Counted from the first letter of the stretch, positions 1 through 11,745 are shown. The stretch: 64,000 nt of DNA from Eucommia ulmoides (GCA_016647705.1 CM028327.1:10921726-10985725), one strand, 5' to 3'. Notes: generated by a model from the letters alone, not told the origin. Made by a program: numbers and translations.

Positions 1-1418
1 ACCAAGAAAATATAATAATATAATTTCACAATAAAGAATAATATCTTGGAAAGATCTCACCAGAAAAATACCGAAAAATTAGAATTAGAATAGCAAGACA
101 TCACAGATCGGTGACGCTAACTCAATCAGCGCTTTAAGTCAAGAACTTTGCCTACAAATGATCTCACAAATGATCTCTTGAATATATCTCATCATAACAA
201 CTCTTAGAAAGCTCAGGAACTTCGATAATTCTTGATTGATATGATATATGATATGAAATTTCTAGGTCTATTTAAGGTGATTTGAAAAAAGCCCTCTAAT
301 GACTAGTTTTCTCAAGATATAACATTTAAATGCACTTATAGACCCCATATATCAAAATCATTCATTCTTGGTATAATTCACTCAAATATGGATTTAAAAC
401 TTTTCAATAAAGTCTTGAAATTAATTCTTAATTTCAAATCGAATAGATAGGAAGTATCAAATGTACCAAATTGAGAAACATTTCAATTATGTGTACCATA
501 TCTATAAGGATATTAAAATAAGTGTGATATATCTCAAATATATTCAAATTCAAGAATATTTTAATCAGATATGCCAAAAATGACTAGTTTTGATTTGATC
601 CTTAAAAACCTCGAAATTCCAACTAGACAGTCGGTTAACTGACCTCTAGTCATTAGTTGACTGATCAATATAGGTTGTAACCCAAGCCAACCTTTCATAG
701 GCAGTCGGTTGACCGACCCATGCATGGTTGGTTGACCGATCGTTATAGGATGCAATTCTAGGTCAATTTTAAGCCCTAGTCAGTCGACTAATCCCCTACG
801 GTTGATTGACCGATCGATACAGAGAGTTTCACTTCGGCTAATCGGTTGACCGATCTCCCCTAGTCGGTTGACCAGTCATTTTAGAGACTTCCAATTTCTA
901 GCCCACGCCTATCGATTGACTGAATCCTTAGCCTTCAATTGACCGATCATTGCTGGTTCTCTCATTCTCAATTTATTTCAACTCCAAACTTCATTGTTTT
1001 AAACCCTTTAACCGATTTCTTTTCCCGATTAACTTAATTGACACTAATATTCAATTTTAAACACTAATTTTACTTTGGTCAATTTTTATTTTTTAATTTC
1101 ACATTGGAGAAAATAATTTAATATTAATTAGGATCTTAATTTCATCAAATTAAAAAAAAAAAAATACAACTCATTAATTTGTGTCGTGTGTGATCCTAAT
1201 CGAGATACATTAAAAGTAAAAGAAGTTTGAGTTGTTTTCACCTAATTTCTTCATAATCTTCAACAATCTTCATCTCTTTAATGTCCGTCTCTGTATCTTC
1301 AATAATTATTTCATGATTTGATCTTTAATGGAACTCCTAAACTGAAATACTCAACAAACACGTTAGTTCCATAAACAATATCAATTCTTAATTATCCATC
1401 AAAACCTCAGGATCAACA
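1..1418 (-). mobile_element. Partial LTR of a Ty1/copia-type (SIRE-like) retrotransposon, cut by window edge
   Basis: Read on the minus strand, the sequence begins at 1418 with TGTTGATCCTGAGG, a typical LTR start. It soon passes the block TGTTTGTTGAGTATTTCAG (1342-1360), which I recall from SIRE/Maximus-type copia LTRs. It then runs through a poly-T/A stretch and a cluster of GGTTGACCGA-type palindromes. No primer site, tract or coding sequence is visible, because the rest lies left of the window. The right edge falls directly against the ankyrin pseudogene, so this insertion probably truncated that gene. The boundary is well placed; the lineage is inferred from memory of the motif. Confidence 0.5.
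625..950. repeat. Cluster of about ten imperfect GGTTGACCGA palindromes
   Basis: Variants of GTCGGTTGACCGACC recur irregularly, for example near 632, 655, 702, 727, 801, 843, 864, 909 and 937. Each is close to its own reverse complement. Spacing is uneven (about 15-55 bases) and the spacers differ, so this is an interspersed motif cluster inside the LTR and not a satellite or CRISPR array. Confidence 0.7.
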
Positions 1419-2669
1419 CAGTGGATTTGAAGGTGGCGTTTGCTCAGCTATGCGACACACTCACTGAGAAAATAAAAAATGAGTTAAAGGTTTCATTGAA
1501 GAAAACAAAATCAAACGAAGAAGAAGAAGGAGAAGATGAGAAGCACGTGGATCAGGGAAAAAAACGAGACAACGCTGTTGACAGATGCGAAGAACGGGGT
1601 GAGCGGTGCATGAGATTCTAGACAAGTATCCGGTGGCCATTCACGACATGGACTAGAGCGGGAAGAACATGTTGTTACTGGCAGTCGAGCACCGGCAGAC
1701 CCGTGTGTTTGAGTTCCTGAAAAAAAAGACAGCAAATTCAAGGACGATGATAGTTTCTTCCGTAATGTCAATAAACAAAGTAACACGGCTTGGCACCTTG
1801 CTGCAAAGTCTGGGGAGCGTCGGCTGTGGCGCATTGTCGGTGAAAGCCATGCAAATGCTGTGGGAATACAAGTAGTTCAAGGTCTCTCCCCCCCCCCCCC
1901 CCTCTCTCTCTCTATATATATTTAGATACAAACAGAGATCTGTTAAATTTTTTTCTTTTTTCTTTTTCTTTCAATGACTCTCTGGTAATCGCACGACGCA
2001 GTACGTGAGGGATTCGATGCCGAAGATATTTGCCCTACACAACTGTAGTCCGAAGACCCCGAAACAGATCTTCAGGAAAACCCACGAAGACTTCGTGAAA
2101 TCCAGAAACGAGTGGCTCACCAAGACTTCCGAGTCATGTTCCGTGGTGGCGGCTCTCATCGCCGGCGTGGCATTCGCAACGTCGGTGACAATTCTCGGTG
2201 GCAACGACCAGAGAACCGAAAAACCAGTTCTGGAAAGGCGAAGGCTTTCAACATCTTCTCTAGATCATCGTTGGTGTCACTTTATTTCTCGTTGACGGCT
2301 CTGGTGTTCTTCCTGGCGATTCTGACATCTCGGTCGGAGGAGAAAGACTTCCACAAGAGTGTTCCGAGGAAGCTGTTGTTTGGGATGACTTCGCTGTTCG
2401 CATCGATAGTGTCGATGTTAACGATGTTTTTTGCCAGAAATTTCTTCTTAATAGAAGACAGGTTCGCGCATGGGGCGTTTCCCATATATTTCATCACCTG
2501 CTTGTCCCTCACCTTCGTCGCCTTCTCTCAGTTTCGTTTCTACTTCGATCTTATTTACGCCATCCTCACTAAGGTACCTCTCCGTAACTACCATGCGCTT
2601 CCTTGCTACCATTTATATATATGTGTGTGTTTGTATACATGTTGTATACCTAGCCCTAGCCTAGTCTAG
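1419..2669 (+). pseudogene. Ankyrin-repeat protein with C-terminal PGG domain (ITN1-like), decayed
   Basis: Plant PGG proteins have N-terminal ankyrin repeats and a C-terminal multi-pass membrane domain, and several act in stress or defence signalling. Exon 1 (to 1881) shows ankyrin remnants such as YPVAIHDMD, LLLAVEHRQ and TAWHLAAKSGE. An intron (GT at 1882, AG at 2000-2001) joins in phase to exon 2. There TSESCSVVAALIAGVAFATS matches the family's hallmark, and three further hydrophobic segments follow (SLYFSLTALVFFLAIL, LFASIVSMLTMFFA, FPIYFITCLSLTFVAF). Damage: in-frame TAG at 1654-1656 and TAG at 1873-1875 (a tryptophan in relatives), frameshifts near 1600-1614, at the A-run 1720-1727, near 1830, and near 2240. 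The N-terminal repeats are missing at the LTR boundary. The retained intron argues against a processed copy. Family call is firm; the first ~130 bases are only probably part of it. Confidence 0.85.
2002..2235 (+). pseudogene. PGG domain, first half (exon 2 before frameshift)
   Basis: This piece runs from YVRDSMPKIF through FRKTHEDFVK and the serine-cysteine-valine-valine motif to the ILGG signature that names the PGG family. The following hydrophobic half reads in a different frame from about 2240. A single small indel near CTGGAAAGGCGAAGG explains the break. Everything from here to 2580 aligns by eye with intact relatives, so this is the best-preserved part of the pseudogene. Confidence 0.8.
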
Positions 2670-3119
2670 TAAAACAGCCTTTTATTTTTCTGCTCTATTA
2701 TTTATACTTGTAATTCCCTGATCTACTTTGCTTCGTCATTGTATTATCCTGGATATTGTCTATCTTCTTGAATTCCGGTAGACCTATATTACAATAAATA
2801 ATAAGATTTATACTTATTGTTGTTAAGCAGTTATTTTTTCTGTCATTTTATGAAGACAGTAAACTTTTTTGACCAATTTTTTCTTGTATTTCTTATTAAA
2901 ATAAATAATTTTTTTATTATTTTATTTTTATAAAAATTCATTAACACATCCACTATGTTTAAACATACATTTTAAACCTTTTATTGGGCAAATATTTATT
3001 ATTATTATTATTTTATTATTATTATTTTTATTTTTTCACCAAGTCTCGCCATCACCACTGCCGAACTGTAAATTTTAGAACATGTAAAAACAATGCTCAA
3101 ATCAATTGAGATCTAGCTA
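2670..3119. other. AT-rich stretch with no recognised gene
   Basis: Past the pseudogene the sequence is T-rich with a short (ATT)n run near 2998-3030. I see no coding signal, RNA gene or transposon terminus. It may be degenerate 3' flank of the ankyrin gene. Confidence 0.5.
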
Positions 3120-3386
3120 TCATCGAATAGAATCAAACAAAGAAAAGCAAGCTAAGAGAAACATAAATTGACGAATTGGTACATTTTCTTTATGAGACAA
3201 TGTTTCAGTAATTTGGTGGAGAAAATTGTGATTTGGTACCGATCCATTTTGCAATGGAAAATCCGCGGGCAACGATGAAAGATGTGACGGTTTCAAAACA
3301 CAATTGTCACGGAAGGTAGAGGAAATTGAGGGGATTGGAGAAGAAGATGAAGAGGGAATGGATGGATCTTTGTGATTGCAGGACAA
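3120..3386 (-). CDS. Unidentified 88-codon open frame
   Basis: An uninterrupted minus-strand frame encodes a serine/proline-rich start (CNHKDPSIPSSSSSPIP), then a more ordinary stretch with PSHLSSLPADFPLQNG and a hydrophobic end (MFLLACFSLFD). I do not recognise the family. The flanks are AT-rich with no obvious promoter. It could be a captured exon fragment or chance. It is kept because its composition is more protein-like than its surroundings, but there is no evidence of expression. Confidence 0.2.
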   Translation of the reverse strand: MSCNHKDPSIPSSSSSPIPSISSTFRDNCVLKPSHLSSLPADFPLQNGSVPNHNFLHQITETLSHKENVPIRQFMFLLACFSLFDSIR

Positions 3387-3439
3387 TGAGTTGACTCGAT
3401 GGAGTTCGATTTGAGCTTAGATTAGGCCAACTCTGGTAA

Positions 3440-3790
3440 CACACAACAATAAAAACTGTCTATTAAGGCACTACATGTAATGTGCTCTATAAAAGTGTTT
3501 TTTGAGGCACAAAATTGGAAGTGTCCCATAAAAGTAAATTTTATATTTTTATTGATTTTCTTATTATTTTATTAAAAACTAATATATAATCAAATGGCAA
3601 AAAGTAGAACAGTACCCTAAAAATAAAAACTATGTTAGGGCACAATTTTGTATCTTATAATAATTGAATATTTAATTAGAGGTTAATTAATGATGCCCTA
3701 ATATATATAATTAAATAAATTAAAAAAAAAAGAAGAAGATTAAAATTGAAATTAAAGATTAATTAATAGTGCCCTAAAAGATATAATAAA
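3440..3790. repeat. Block with repeated GTGCCCTAAAAG / GGCAC motifs, possible DNA-transposon remnant
   Basis: Related short words recur in both orientations: GGCACTACATG near 3466, GTGCTCTATAAAAG near 3481, GTGTCCCATAAAAG near 3522, TTAGGGCAC near 3636, GATGCCCTAA near 3693 and GTGCCCTAAAAG near 3769. Dense short motifs in both orientations resemble subterminal repeats of CACTA or Mutator-like elements. No terminal inverted repeats or target duplication could be found, so the class stays open. Confidence 0.3.
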
Positions 3791-4077
3791 ATCAATTAAA
3801 AAAAAAAAAACTAAAAATCAAATTCAGCCTCCGAAATGATGTTATTTTAGACAAAATGACGTCGTTTTGTTGTTGTCACCAAACCAAATATACTCTCCCG
3901 CTCACATATTTGTTACAAGGGCAGTGGAATGAAGGTTCAATTCTCAAGTCTCACTAGTTCTCCTTCAACAATTCTTCTCACAGCCTTCAGCCGTAACTAT
4001 CTTGAAGCCTTCAATCATAATCTTGACCCAAGCGATGGTGGAACCAAGGCTGAACGAAAGCCTTCAGCAATATACCC
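3791..4077. other. Unclassified sequence before the first Athila/Tat-like LTR remnant
   Basis: Contains a GACGTCGTTTTG motif near 3859 and a plus-strand open frame from 3929 with repeated GCCTTCA words (LEAFNHNLDPSDGGTKAE in translation). The open frame continues into the LTR at about 4078, so it cannot be a complete gene as read. I do not recognise the peptide. A captured exon is possible but unproven. Confidence 0.25.
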
Positions 4078-4687
4078 TAATCTTGAAGTTCGTCAAGCGG
4101 TGCTGCAGCGTGAATTAAATGGTGCCGCAGTGCCAACTTGTGGTAGGATTTTGTTTTTCGGCACAGAACGCCCGCACTGTAGCGCGAACATGTTGGTGTT
4201 GCAGTGCCAAAAGGCACTGAATTCTTGAGAGAATCGATTTCGCGCTGCAACACCATTTGTTTGGCGCTGCAACGCCAAAAGACACTGAAATTCTTCTTTG
4301 GAGTACCGCACTGCAGCGACGCTTTATTGTCATTGGTTTGGTTCACTGGTTTGGTTGGCACTGCAGCGCAATAACTTCTCATTGCAACGCCAACTTGCGG
4401 TTGGCTTGACTCGTTTTCTCTTCATTGTTCGGCATTGCAACCCCAAAAATCTGACCAAATCCACTTATTTTTCTTCGCTACAGCCTAAAATACCCAGTTG
4501 CAACCTGGATTTTCTGATCAAATTGTCATATTTTCACATTTTCTCCCATTTATTTAAGATTCCTACAAAACAACACAAAGATACATTAAAATAACAAAAA
4601 TACTTGAAAACTCACAAAAATGTTTGAAAGGTCACAAATATTTGAATCTAAAAGTATTTAATTTGTTGATAAATAAATCACTCATCA
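4078..4687 (-). mobile_element. 3' LTR remnant of Athila/Tat-like element 1
   Basis: Homologous to the outer part of the LTRs at 30736-32740 and 32780-34646: it has the GCGCTGCAGCGCC-type palindromes, then the CATTTATTTA..GATTCCTACAAAAC stretch, ending CTCATCA. Read on the minus strand it starts TGATGAGTGATTTATTTATC, directly after the purine tract. The inner 1.4 kb of the LTR is missing left of 4078. Confidence 0.75.
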
Positions 4688-4705
4688 AATACCCCCAAAC
4701 TCAAA
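4688..4705 (-). promoter_or_regulatory. Polypurine tract of element 1
   Basis: On the minus strand, GAGTTTGGGGGTATT lies immediately before the LTR start TGATGAG. The same arrangement recurs at 34647-34665, which supports it as the plus-strand DNA priming site. Confidence 0.65.
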
Positions 4706-6117
4706 CATTTGCTTGTCGTCAAGCAAAAGAAACGAAAATAGAAGAAAACAAATCAAGTACTAAGGCGCAAACGATAAAAGTGTGAGTTTTGTATCAAATC
4801 AACAATCGTGCAAGAATATTGGAAGCCATAAAATGCTCTAAGCTTGAGTAATGCAAACATTGAGATTATCTTGAATTTCAACTTCAAGCATCAATTTCAA
4901 CCTACTCAAAACTCTCGATGTGTAAGTATGAGCACAATCACTCTCACTCAGCCAAACGAGTCTCGATTATATTTATGTGCTAATGAGACAATAAACAATC
5001 TCTAGATAGTGAATAAAAGAACAACCATAAACCCATTTTTTGTGTTATTATCCACTAATTATGCATAGGTTCATATGTTATTGGAGATCAAAAGAATTTT
5101 GAGAGGTGTAATGTATGGCTAGGGTGAAAGGTAGATGAGAATGTCATTTTTAGGCTTAAATCACCTTAGACATGTATCAAAACTCATAGATCTTGCAAGA
5201 TTTCCAAGAAACAAATTTCACCGACTCTTTCTTTCATCAAATGTCATCTTTCAATCAATTGCACAATGTATTATTCACAAAATAAACTAAAACACACATT
5301 TTTATTTTATTTTTTTTCACAAAAAGAACAAGTAGGTAAGAAATATAAACCACACCCTCAAACTCAAAATCAATATTGTCCCCAATGTTGCAAGACAATA
5401 CAAGGAAGTGACTTAACTCATTACCCAATTGTCAATTTTTTTAACAACATAAACAACTCAAAAACAAAATGAAACACACAACTCATTCCATCAATGACTT
5501 TCCAAACACAGTTCATGTTAGTCCATACACTCAATGATCCATGCACACATTCCAATTAGTGATGAGTTTTGGAAGTGAAAAGGCATTTAGTGGGTTGGAT
5601 GCATATATAAGGATAATGAAAGAATTGGGCAATAAGGCTCAATCGAGGGTAACGAAAGATAAACAATTTTCAAGGGTTAGCTTTAAAGGTTCAAACAATC
5701 CAAAGAAATGCCTAAATCATCTATCCAACAACACATAACCTAGAATTTCGATTCAAGTTTCACTCAAATGGGTTCTAGTGTTCATGAGATGTCAAAATCT
5801 ACCTAAAGCACACAAATATTTTCTAAGTACTCAAAAGGCCAAGTGATCATGATTCATGGTTCTCGATTGTAAAGAGTCAAGAGTGAACTTCAATCAACAC
5901 AAGTCAAGTACACAGAACTCTCAATACAATACATTTCAGAAGATATAAGAGAATATCAAGTGTCTATACTCATCAACAAAACTCACAATTTATTCAAACA
6001 CACTTAAAAAGTAAATAAACTAAAACCATGCCCAAAAGAACACATGTTTTGTGAAGAAAAGTCACAGCCACCATACAAGCATTTCCTAAACCCAACTAAC
6101 ATGTGTCTCACCCTTTG
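4706..6117 (-). mobile_element. 3' internal (non-coding) region of Athila/Tat-like element 1
   Basis: About 1.4 kb with no long frame. It is visibly homologous to 34665-35657 plus 43551-43840 of element 2, with shared phrases such as CCAAAGAAATGCCTAAATC and CACATAACCTAGAATTTCG. That match shows where both elements were interrupted by solo LTRs. The region is expected to lie between pol and the 3' LTR in this lineage. Confidence 0.65.
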
Positions 6118-6375
6118 ATAGGTGTAATTTACCAATCTATTTCCAAATCGAACTTGTTAGTTTGTTTTGTTTTTTTTATAGGCAAAATGTTATATTGCAA
6201 TAGAGATACAATCGAGTATGAAGCTTACAAAGAACTACTTCAATCTCAGACCGAACACAAAACATGTTGGCCCTTAAAGCCAACCAAAGATCCCCTTAAA
6301 TCTCACAAGACCATCAATGAACCTACAAAAGAGATTCAAAGAGATCTCATTTACAAACCCACTCAAAACAACCAC

Positions 6376-8259
6376 TGTAAGATCCCGATTTTTATATATA
6401 CGAACAAGTTTAGTCACATTTTATAATAATTCAAAAATATCAGTGTGTGTGTGTGTGCCGTCGTTGGTTATTTGGGCCGACGGTAAGTGAAAGTTAGAGA
6501 GAGAAAGAAGTGCGTATGTGTGTGTTGTCTATTTTTCGGCAGTGGTGGCTACTCCGGTGGTAGTCCATTGAAGGTGAGTTTATGTGTTTGTCGTGTGTGT
6601 ATGTGTTGCTATATATGTGTGTGTGGTTGCTATCCTATTCAATTGTTTGGTCCAGCTGTGTGTTGTGTGTGCTTGCGGTATGTGTGTGTTGATAAACCAG
6701 TGGGTGTGTGAGTTCCCTGTATGTACTTGGTCACCGGCGGTATGGGTCTATTGAGGGTGTGTATGGTTTGAGCATCGCCGGCGGTGGAGAGTTAGAGAGA
6801 GAGAGAACTCATTGGTGGCGGTGTGAGCTTGGTCCAACGGTGGCGGTGGTGGTGTGAGCTTGGTCTGATGGTGGTATGTTGTGTGTGTGCGTGCTCTGAT
6901 CGCTGAAGAAGTGCAGCGGCCAGTGGTGGCTTCGGTAGGATGAACGCAAACAGAAAACAAAACAGGAAGCAGAAAACGAGAAAGGAGAAAAAATAAAAAG
7001 GAAAAAGAAAGGGGGGAAAAATTGCATAAACCACCGCAATATAACGTAAAACTCATCTCGCAGACTGGTGGAAAATCCGAGAGAGGTAGAATTTCGAACT
7101 CTCTTAATATTTGTATTTAAATTGTCTCGTGGGTGATTATGAAACTAATTATTAATATCGAAAATGTCAAAATGGCGATAATAAATATTTAGACCGTTTA
7201 TATGAACAAAGTTTATATAGTAAACTGTAACGGAGCGATGTTGATTAAATGATAATATTCCAAAAGAAAATGCTGGAAATAGGAAATTACGAAAATCAGG
7301 ATTTCATGACATGGTTAGGTTAATTCTACATAAAATATTAATTTAGGCTCTATTACTATTAGGTTCACAGGCACCGGAGTACCGGTAGAGAATAGGCGGT
7401 CAAAGTCTTCAAAGACGGATAATCAGGTGAGTGTACTGTTTTCTTGCCAAATCTATTTTCAAATATATGATGGAAAATGTGTTTACCTAAAAATTGAACG
7501 CATTTATAATTTATATGGATCAAGCGATTTTGAGTGATTTGGAAATATGGTTTTCGCTGGTTTTTAAAGATAATGGAAATAAATGATTTGTTAAATCTAA
7601 TTAGTTTTAAAAGACGATGGAAAAATAATATTTGGATTAAATCAATTTTGGAGATAGATGTTGATATTATTGAATTGTAGTTTGATGATGTTGTTATTGT
7701 TTTGTCGATGCTATTGATTTGATCTGCTTTGGCAGAGCATTGATGTTTTCTATTGAGTTGTTGTTGTTGAGATGGAGATGAGTTGTTGTTGTTGAGGTAG
7801 AAATGAGTTATTGTTATTGTGGTGATGTAGAGATTGGTGGTGGATTTTCACCCATTTGGCACAGTCCAGCGGAGCGGTGTTTCACCCGTCTGGCTTAGTC
7901 CAGCGAAACGTTGTTTCACCCGTCTGACTTAGTCTAGCGGAGTGTTGTTTCACCCGTCTGGCATAGTCTAGCGGAGCATTGTTATATCCAGCTAGGAAGG
8001 CATATCCTATGGGATACGGTACCGTTGCAACTCCCGATCGTGAGGTTAAAACAATCACATGGCTAGCCGAGGTGTGGTGTGATGTGATGTGGTGTGGTGT
8101 GGAGTGATATGGTGTGGTGAGAAGTTGTGTGGTGTTTGAGATGTGGTGTTTTATCGTATTTGGTGTCTTATCATATATGGTGATGTGGTGTTCTATTCTA
8201 TCGTCTTTGGTGTTTTATCATATTATATTTTGCTGATGGTTGAGTGGATTTTATATATT

Positions 8260-8318
<59 letters not shown>

Positions 8319-8803
8319 TAGATAGATGATGATTCTGAATGGTATGAAGAAGGAGTTTTCTCGTGGTATATGATTTTAATACTACTGTTAAAAATGCGTT
8401 GTTTATACGCATTATGCTTGATCTATTTAAATGTTGTATTATTTAGAATGTATTATTATTTAAAAATGGTTTTTATTAAGAAGGCAGTACACTCGCAGGT
8501 ACAACAGTTAGGAGTTGGTCCCCTACTAACACTAGGTAGAGTCATGCGATGGAGTTATGTGGGAGTTTTTGAGATGTGCTGTTTGAGGTAAACTTGTGAG
8601 AGGTCCAGAGTTATTATATTTTTGTGATTATTATAGTTGGGGACGGGTGTGTCCCCCATATAAGAGGTTGTATATGGCCTGTATATGCGGTTATATATTT
8701 ATGTATGTGTAGTGTCATTTTCTAGTTGATTTGATGTACAGGCGATGTTGTGTCGACGTTACGCCGACCCCAGAGTGACGAGTCTCTGGGGTGTGTTGTG
8801 ACA
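6376..8803 (+). mobile_element. 5' LTR of gypsy element A
   Basis: Starts TGTAAGATCCCG and ends TTGTGACA. Compared with the 3' copy it lacks about 0.43 kb after AAAATATC (6441): the 3' copy's segment from about 12898 to 13335 is absent, with a shared ATC at the junction. It keeps about 60 bases of GTGGTGT repeats (8075-8140) that the 3' LTR lost. Both copies contain a GT-skewed domain, a 34-base minisatellite and a long (TA)n run (8258-8314). Confidence 0.85.
7847..7983 (+). repeat. 34-base minisatellite, four units, in 5' LTR of A
   Basis: Units of the form TTTCACCCGTCTGG..TTAGTCCAGCGGAGCG follow each other with a few substitutions. The same array lies in the 3' LTR. Its core is a GTCTGG...CCAGC partial inverted repeat. 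Confidence 0.75.
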
Positions 8804-8806
8804 ATT

Positions 8807-8818
8807 TGGTATCAGAGC
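8807..8818 (+). promoter_or_regulatory. Primer binding site (initiator Met tRNA) of A
   Basis: TGGTATCAGAGC begins three bases after the LTR end, the standard plant initiator-methionine primer complement. Confidence 0.85.
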
Positions 8819-10117
8819 TTAGGTTGTAGGTTCTGTAGACTGGTCAGTTGTTGTGTCAATAGAGGACATGAGATAGAAAGATAGAAAGACGTGACAGTCG
8901 TCTAGTCAGTAGGAGACATGAGATAGGGTGTTAATAGGTGAATCGGTATGGGAGTAATACTTAGTTCATTTCCTTAGTTAGTGTATTGGCTTTGCACATG
9001 GTTGATTGTATTATTAGAAATTAGTGGGTGTGATGAAAGTGTGATTTGGTCAGATGTTGGAGTTGGGTGGCGTTGTGTTATTGGTAGTGGAAATGGGTGG
9101 ATCCCGATTGTGGGAGTATTAGTACTTGATAAATATGAGATTTTAATGAGATAATTATGGGTAGCACCTAATAAGTTAATAAAATATTAGATAGTATAAC
9201 AGAACATACCTAAGTTGGAATATGAAATGACATTCAAAATAAGTATAAAATTGCCTTCTAGGCAATATGAAAGGAATCTGATGATGATATTAAAAGAGAG
9301 TTGTATTAGTTGGAAATAAAAATGGTGAGAAAACTGTGGTGATATTAAAAATGATGTAATTTGGTAGTATGTTCTAGGTTGATGGGAAAGTAGAGATAAC
9401 AAACGTAATAGAGAATGATATGTAAAAAGTGGTCGAGAATTGTGATCCGGTGTTAGTAGTAAGTACGCGTAAATAGAATCTATTATGAATAAGTAATCTA
9501 GAGTTGTCGGTGAATAGTTTCAAAAAAGAAGTTACTTCTCAAAACTTAGATGAATTAAAGTTTGTATTTTGGGGAGATGTAATCATTACCCCAATCAATT
9601 TGATAGTTGATCCAGGAAATTAGAAAGGTGTTAAAGAAAGAATATCATAATACTTTACGTAGGTTCTGGGCATCAGTAGAACAAGTTTAGGTGGCGGATA
9701 TTTTAATAGCTAGGAATGTCCCTTATGTAGTTCCGAGAGGAACTGTCGGAGTGCCAGTAAGCATGATTAATCATCATAGTTATTGTCAAATATTTTGCAT
9801 AATTTTAATAGATTGAACATTCGATTCATTAAGTTGGTTAAATAAAATCGGGTTGATAAAATGTGGGAAATTGGGACTTTAAATATGGTCGCCATTGAAG
9901 TAGGAGATTGATTTTCACTTAGTTGTATTTAATAAATTTTTGTCATAAAAACCAATAATTAAAATTTATTGAATACTAGGAATTTGAGTAAGTTAGTTTT
10001 CGGTTTAGAAAGTCCCTATAGGAGAAGTCATGTGACGGCCCTGGAAAATCGGGTCGTTACAATAAGTTAGACTATTAACTCATGATTAACGTAGACCGGG
10101 TGTTCTTGATGAAGATA
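8819..10117 (+). mobile_element. 5' internal region of A without recognisable gag
   Basis: No gag, zinc knuckle or protease motif could be read in any frame. The last hundred or so bases before 10061 resemble the 3' end of element C's LTR (CCCTATAGGAGAAG, then CGGCCCTGGAAAAT and GGGTCGTTACA). This suggests an LTR fragment of the other family embedded here. Confidence 0.5.
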
Positions 10118-10900
10118 CGGTATTATTCGTAAAGAAAAAGGGAGGTACGTTGAGGATGCGTGTTGATAACTCATTGTTTAAAATTGATGGTTCGTTTAAT
10201 CAACTGCGAAAGATTAGGGTGTTTTCTCAATTATATTTTTGAGTGGAATATTACCAATTGGAGGCCAGAGATTGGGGCATGGCAGAAACGATGATCTGGT
10301 CGAAAGTAGAGAAAAATATGCAGAGTATCTCCAGATTGTATTGATGATGCTGCAAGAAAAACAATTGTAGGCCAAATGCAATAAATATGAGTTTTGGTTG
10401 GATCGAGTGGTAATTTTGGGACGTGTGATCTTGAGAGATAGCATTCAGGTGAATCCAAGGATAGTCGAAGCTGTGATTTAATGGAAAATACTGAAAAGTG
10501 TAACCAATTTTTGAAACTTTTTGGGGATTGGCGAATCATTATTATCGATTGGTGCAGGGATTCTTTATTATAGCCATCCCGTTGATCTGATTGACCCGTA
10601 CGAAAGTTAAATTCAAGAAGACTAATAAATGTAGGCGTCATTACCGATGCACGAATTGGGGGTTGGTGACGATTGTGGTTGCCTTGAAGTTATGGAGACA
10701 TTACCTGTATGACAAGACTTATGGGATATATACTGACCACCAGAGTTTGAAATAATTTCTTATTCCAAAAAAAAGTTAAATATGAGGTAGAGACGCTGAA
10801 TAAAGCTGATCAAAGACTACAGTCGTACCATCTATTATTATTCAAGAAAGGTAAATGTTGTAACGAATGCTTCGAGTCGGAATTTGATAAGTTGGTTGCT
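10118..10900 (+). pseudogene. Reverse transcriptase-RNase H remnant of gypsy A
   Basis: Reverse transcriptase would copy the element RNA and RNase H would remove the RNA strand. Readable pieces in order: VKKKGGTLRMRVD (the VKKKDGT..R..D motif), FNQLRKIRVFSQ and YYQLEARD. Then, in another frame, come ESREKYAEYLQIVL, YEFWLDRVVILG and IQVNPRIVEAV, and finally RNase H/connection pieces VVVALKLWRHYLYDKTYGIY and TDHQSLK. Two segments are missing: the YRELNK..PLPRID stretch after RMRVD, and the segment carrying the catalytic Y-x-D-D. Stops occur at several points. Gypsy B has the same breaks. Confidence 0.8.
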
Positions 10901-11429
10901 CACATCCAGGTTGTTTTTATTAATTTATGGGTTGAGTTGAGACCCTTGTGAGTTTAGTGGGCGGTTGGTCATATGGCAACGTTGTTTGAGATTTTGATTT
11001 TGAAACCAATATTGATCGACCGTGTTATAGAAGTACAGAAGTTAGATTTTCAGTGGGGAAAGAGTAGGGATAAAATGAAAAATGATCACAAGAGCTGACT
11101 ATCGTGTCAGAAATAATGATGAAGTTTTGACGATTAACAATAGATTGTGTGTTCCTAATGATGCCCATTTGACGAAAGGTACCATTAAAGGAAGTGCATA
11201 GTTCAATATACGCAATGCACCCGGTAGTATCATAATGTATCCAGATTGAGTAAGCATTATTGGCAGATTGGAATGGACTGGGGAATTACAAAATTTGTTG
11301 CTTGGTGTCTTGTTTGTTACTAAGTTAAGGTTGAGCATCAACATCCAGGTGGGTTAACGCAACCTTTACCTATTCCATAATAGAAATGGGAGCGTAGCAC
11401 GATGAACTGTGTTTCGAGAATACCTCACA

Positions 11430-11745
11430 TTTAAAAGGGGCATAAGGTGACGTGTTCTCTAGATATATATGCTCAATTCACTATTGATGAGATGGGTAGG
11501 TTGCATGGTGCACCGGTTTCCATAGTGTCAGATAAAGACGATAAATTGGGAAGTGCGATTCAAACGTTGGAGGATATGTTGAAGAGTCGTGTTTTGGAAT
11601 GTGCTGGGATGATTATATGGCGCTGATGGAATTTATTTATAATACAAATACCTTTTCGGCGATCAAGGTGGAACCATTTAAGTGTTGTATGAAAATGATG
11701 CAGGAATCCAGTCAAATAGACTGAACTAAGATAGGAGAACGAATT
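11430..11745 (+). pseudogene. Integrase remnant of gypsy A
   Basis: Pieces of the integrase catalytic core can be read: RLHGAPVSIVSDKDDK, a known stretch around the second acidic residue of the DDE triad. After a deletion come IQTLEDMLK, then WDDYMALMEFIYNTN in another frame. The region between, which normally carries the last glutamate and the HPQTDGQSER motif, is absent. Confidence 0.75.

Noticed and set aside
625..950. Possible CRISPR-like array of palindromic repeats
   Set aside because: Repeats are imperfect, unevenly spaced, in plant LTR sequence, with no cas genes.
1511..1834. Minus-strand frames over the ankyrin pseudogene
   Set aside because: They are antisense shadows of the plus-strand ankyrin coding, with no motif of their own.
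6487..6711. Cysteine/valine-rich open frame MRVRERKKCVCVCC..., also at 13376-13594
   Set aside because: It is read from the GT-repeat domain in both LTRs of A; (GT)n gives V-C-V-C. Presence in both LTRs only reflects LTR identity.
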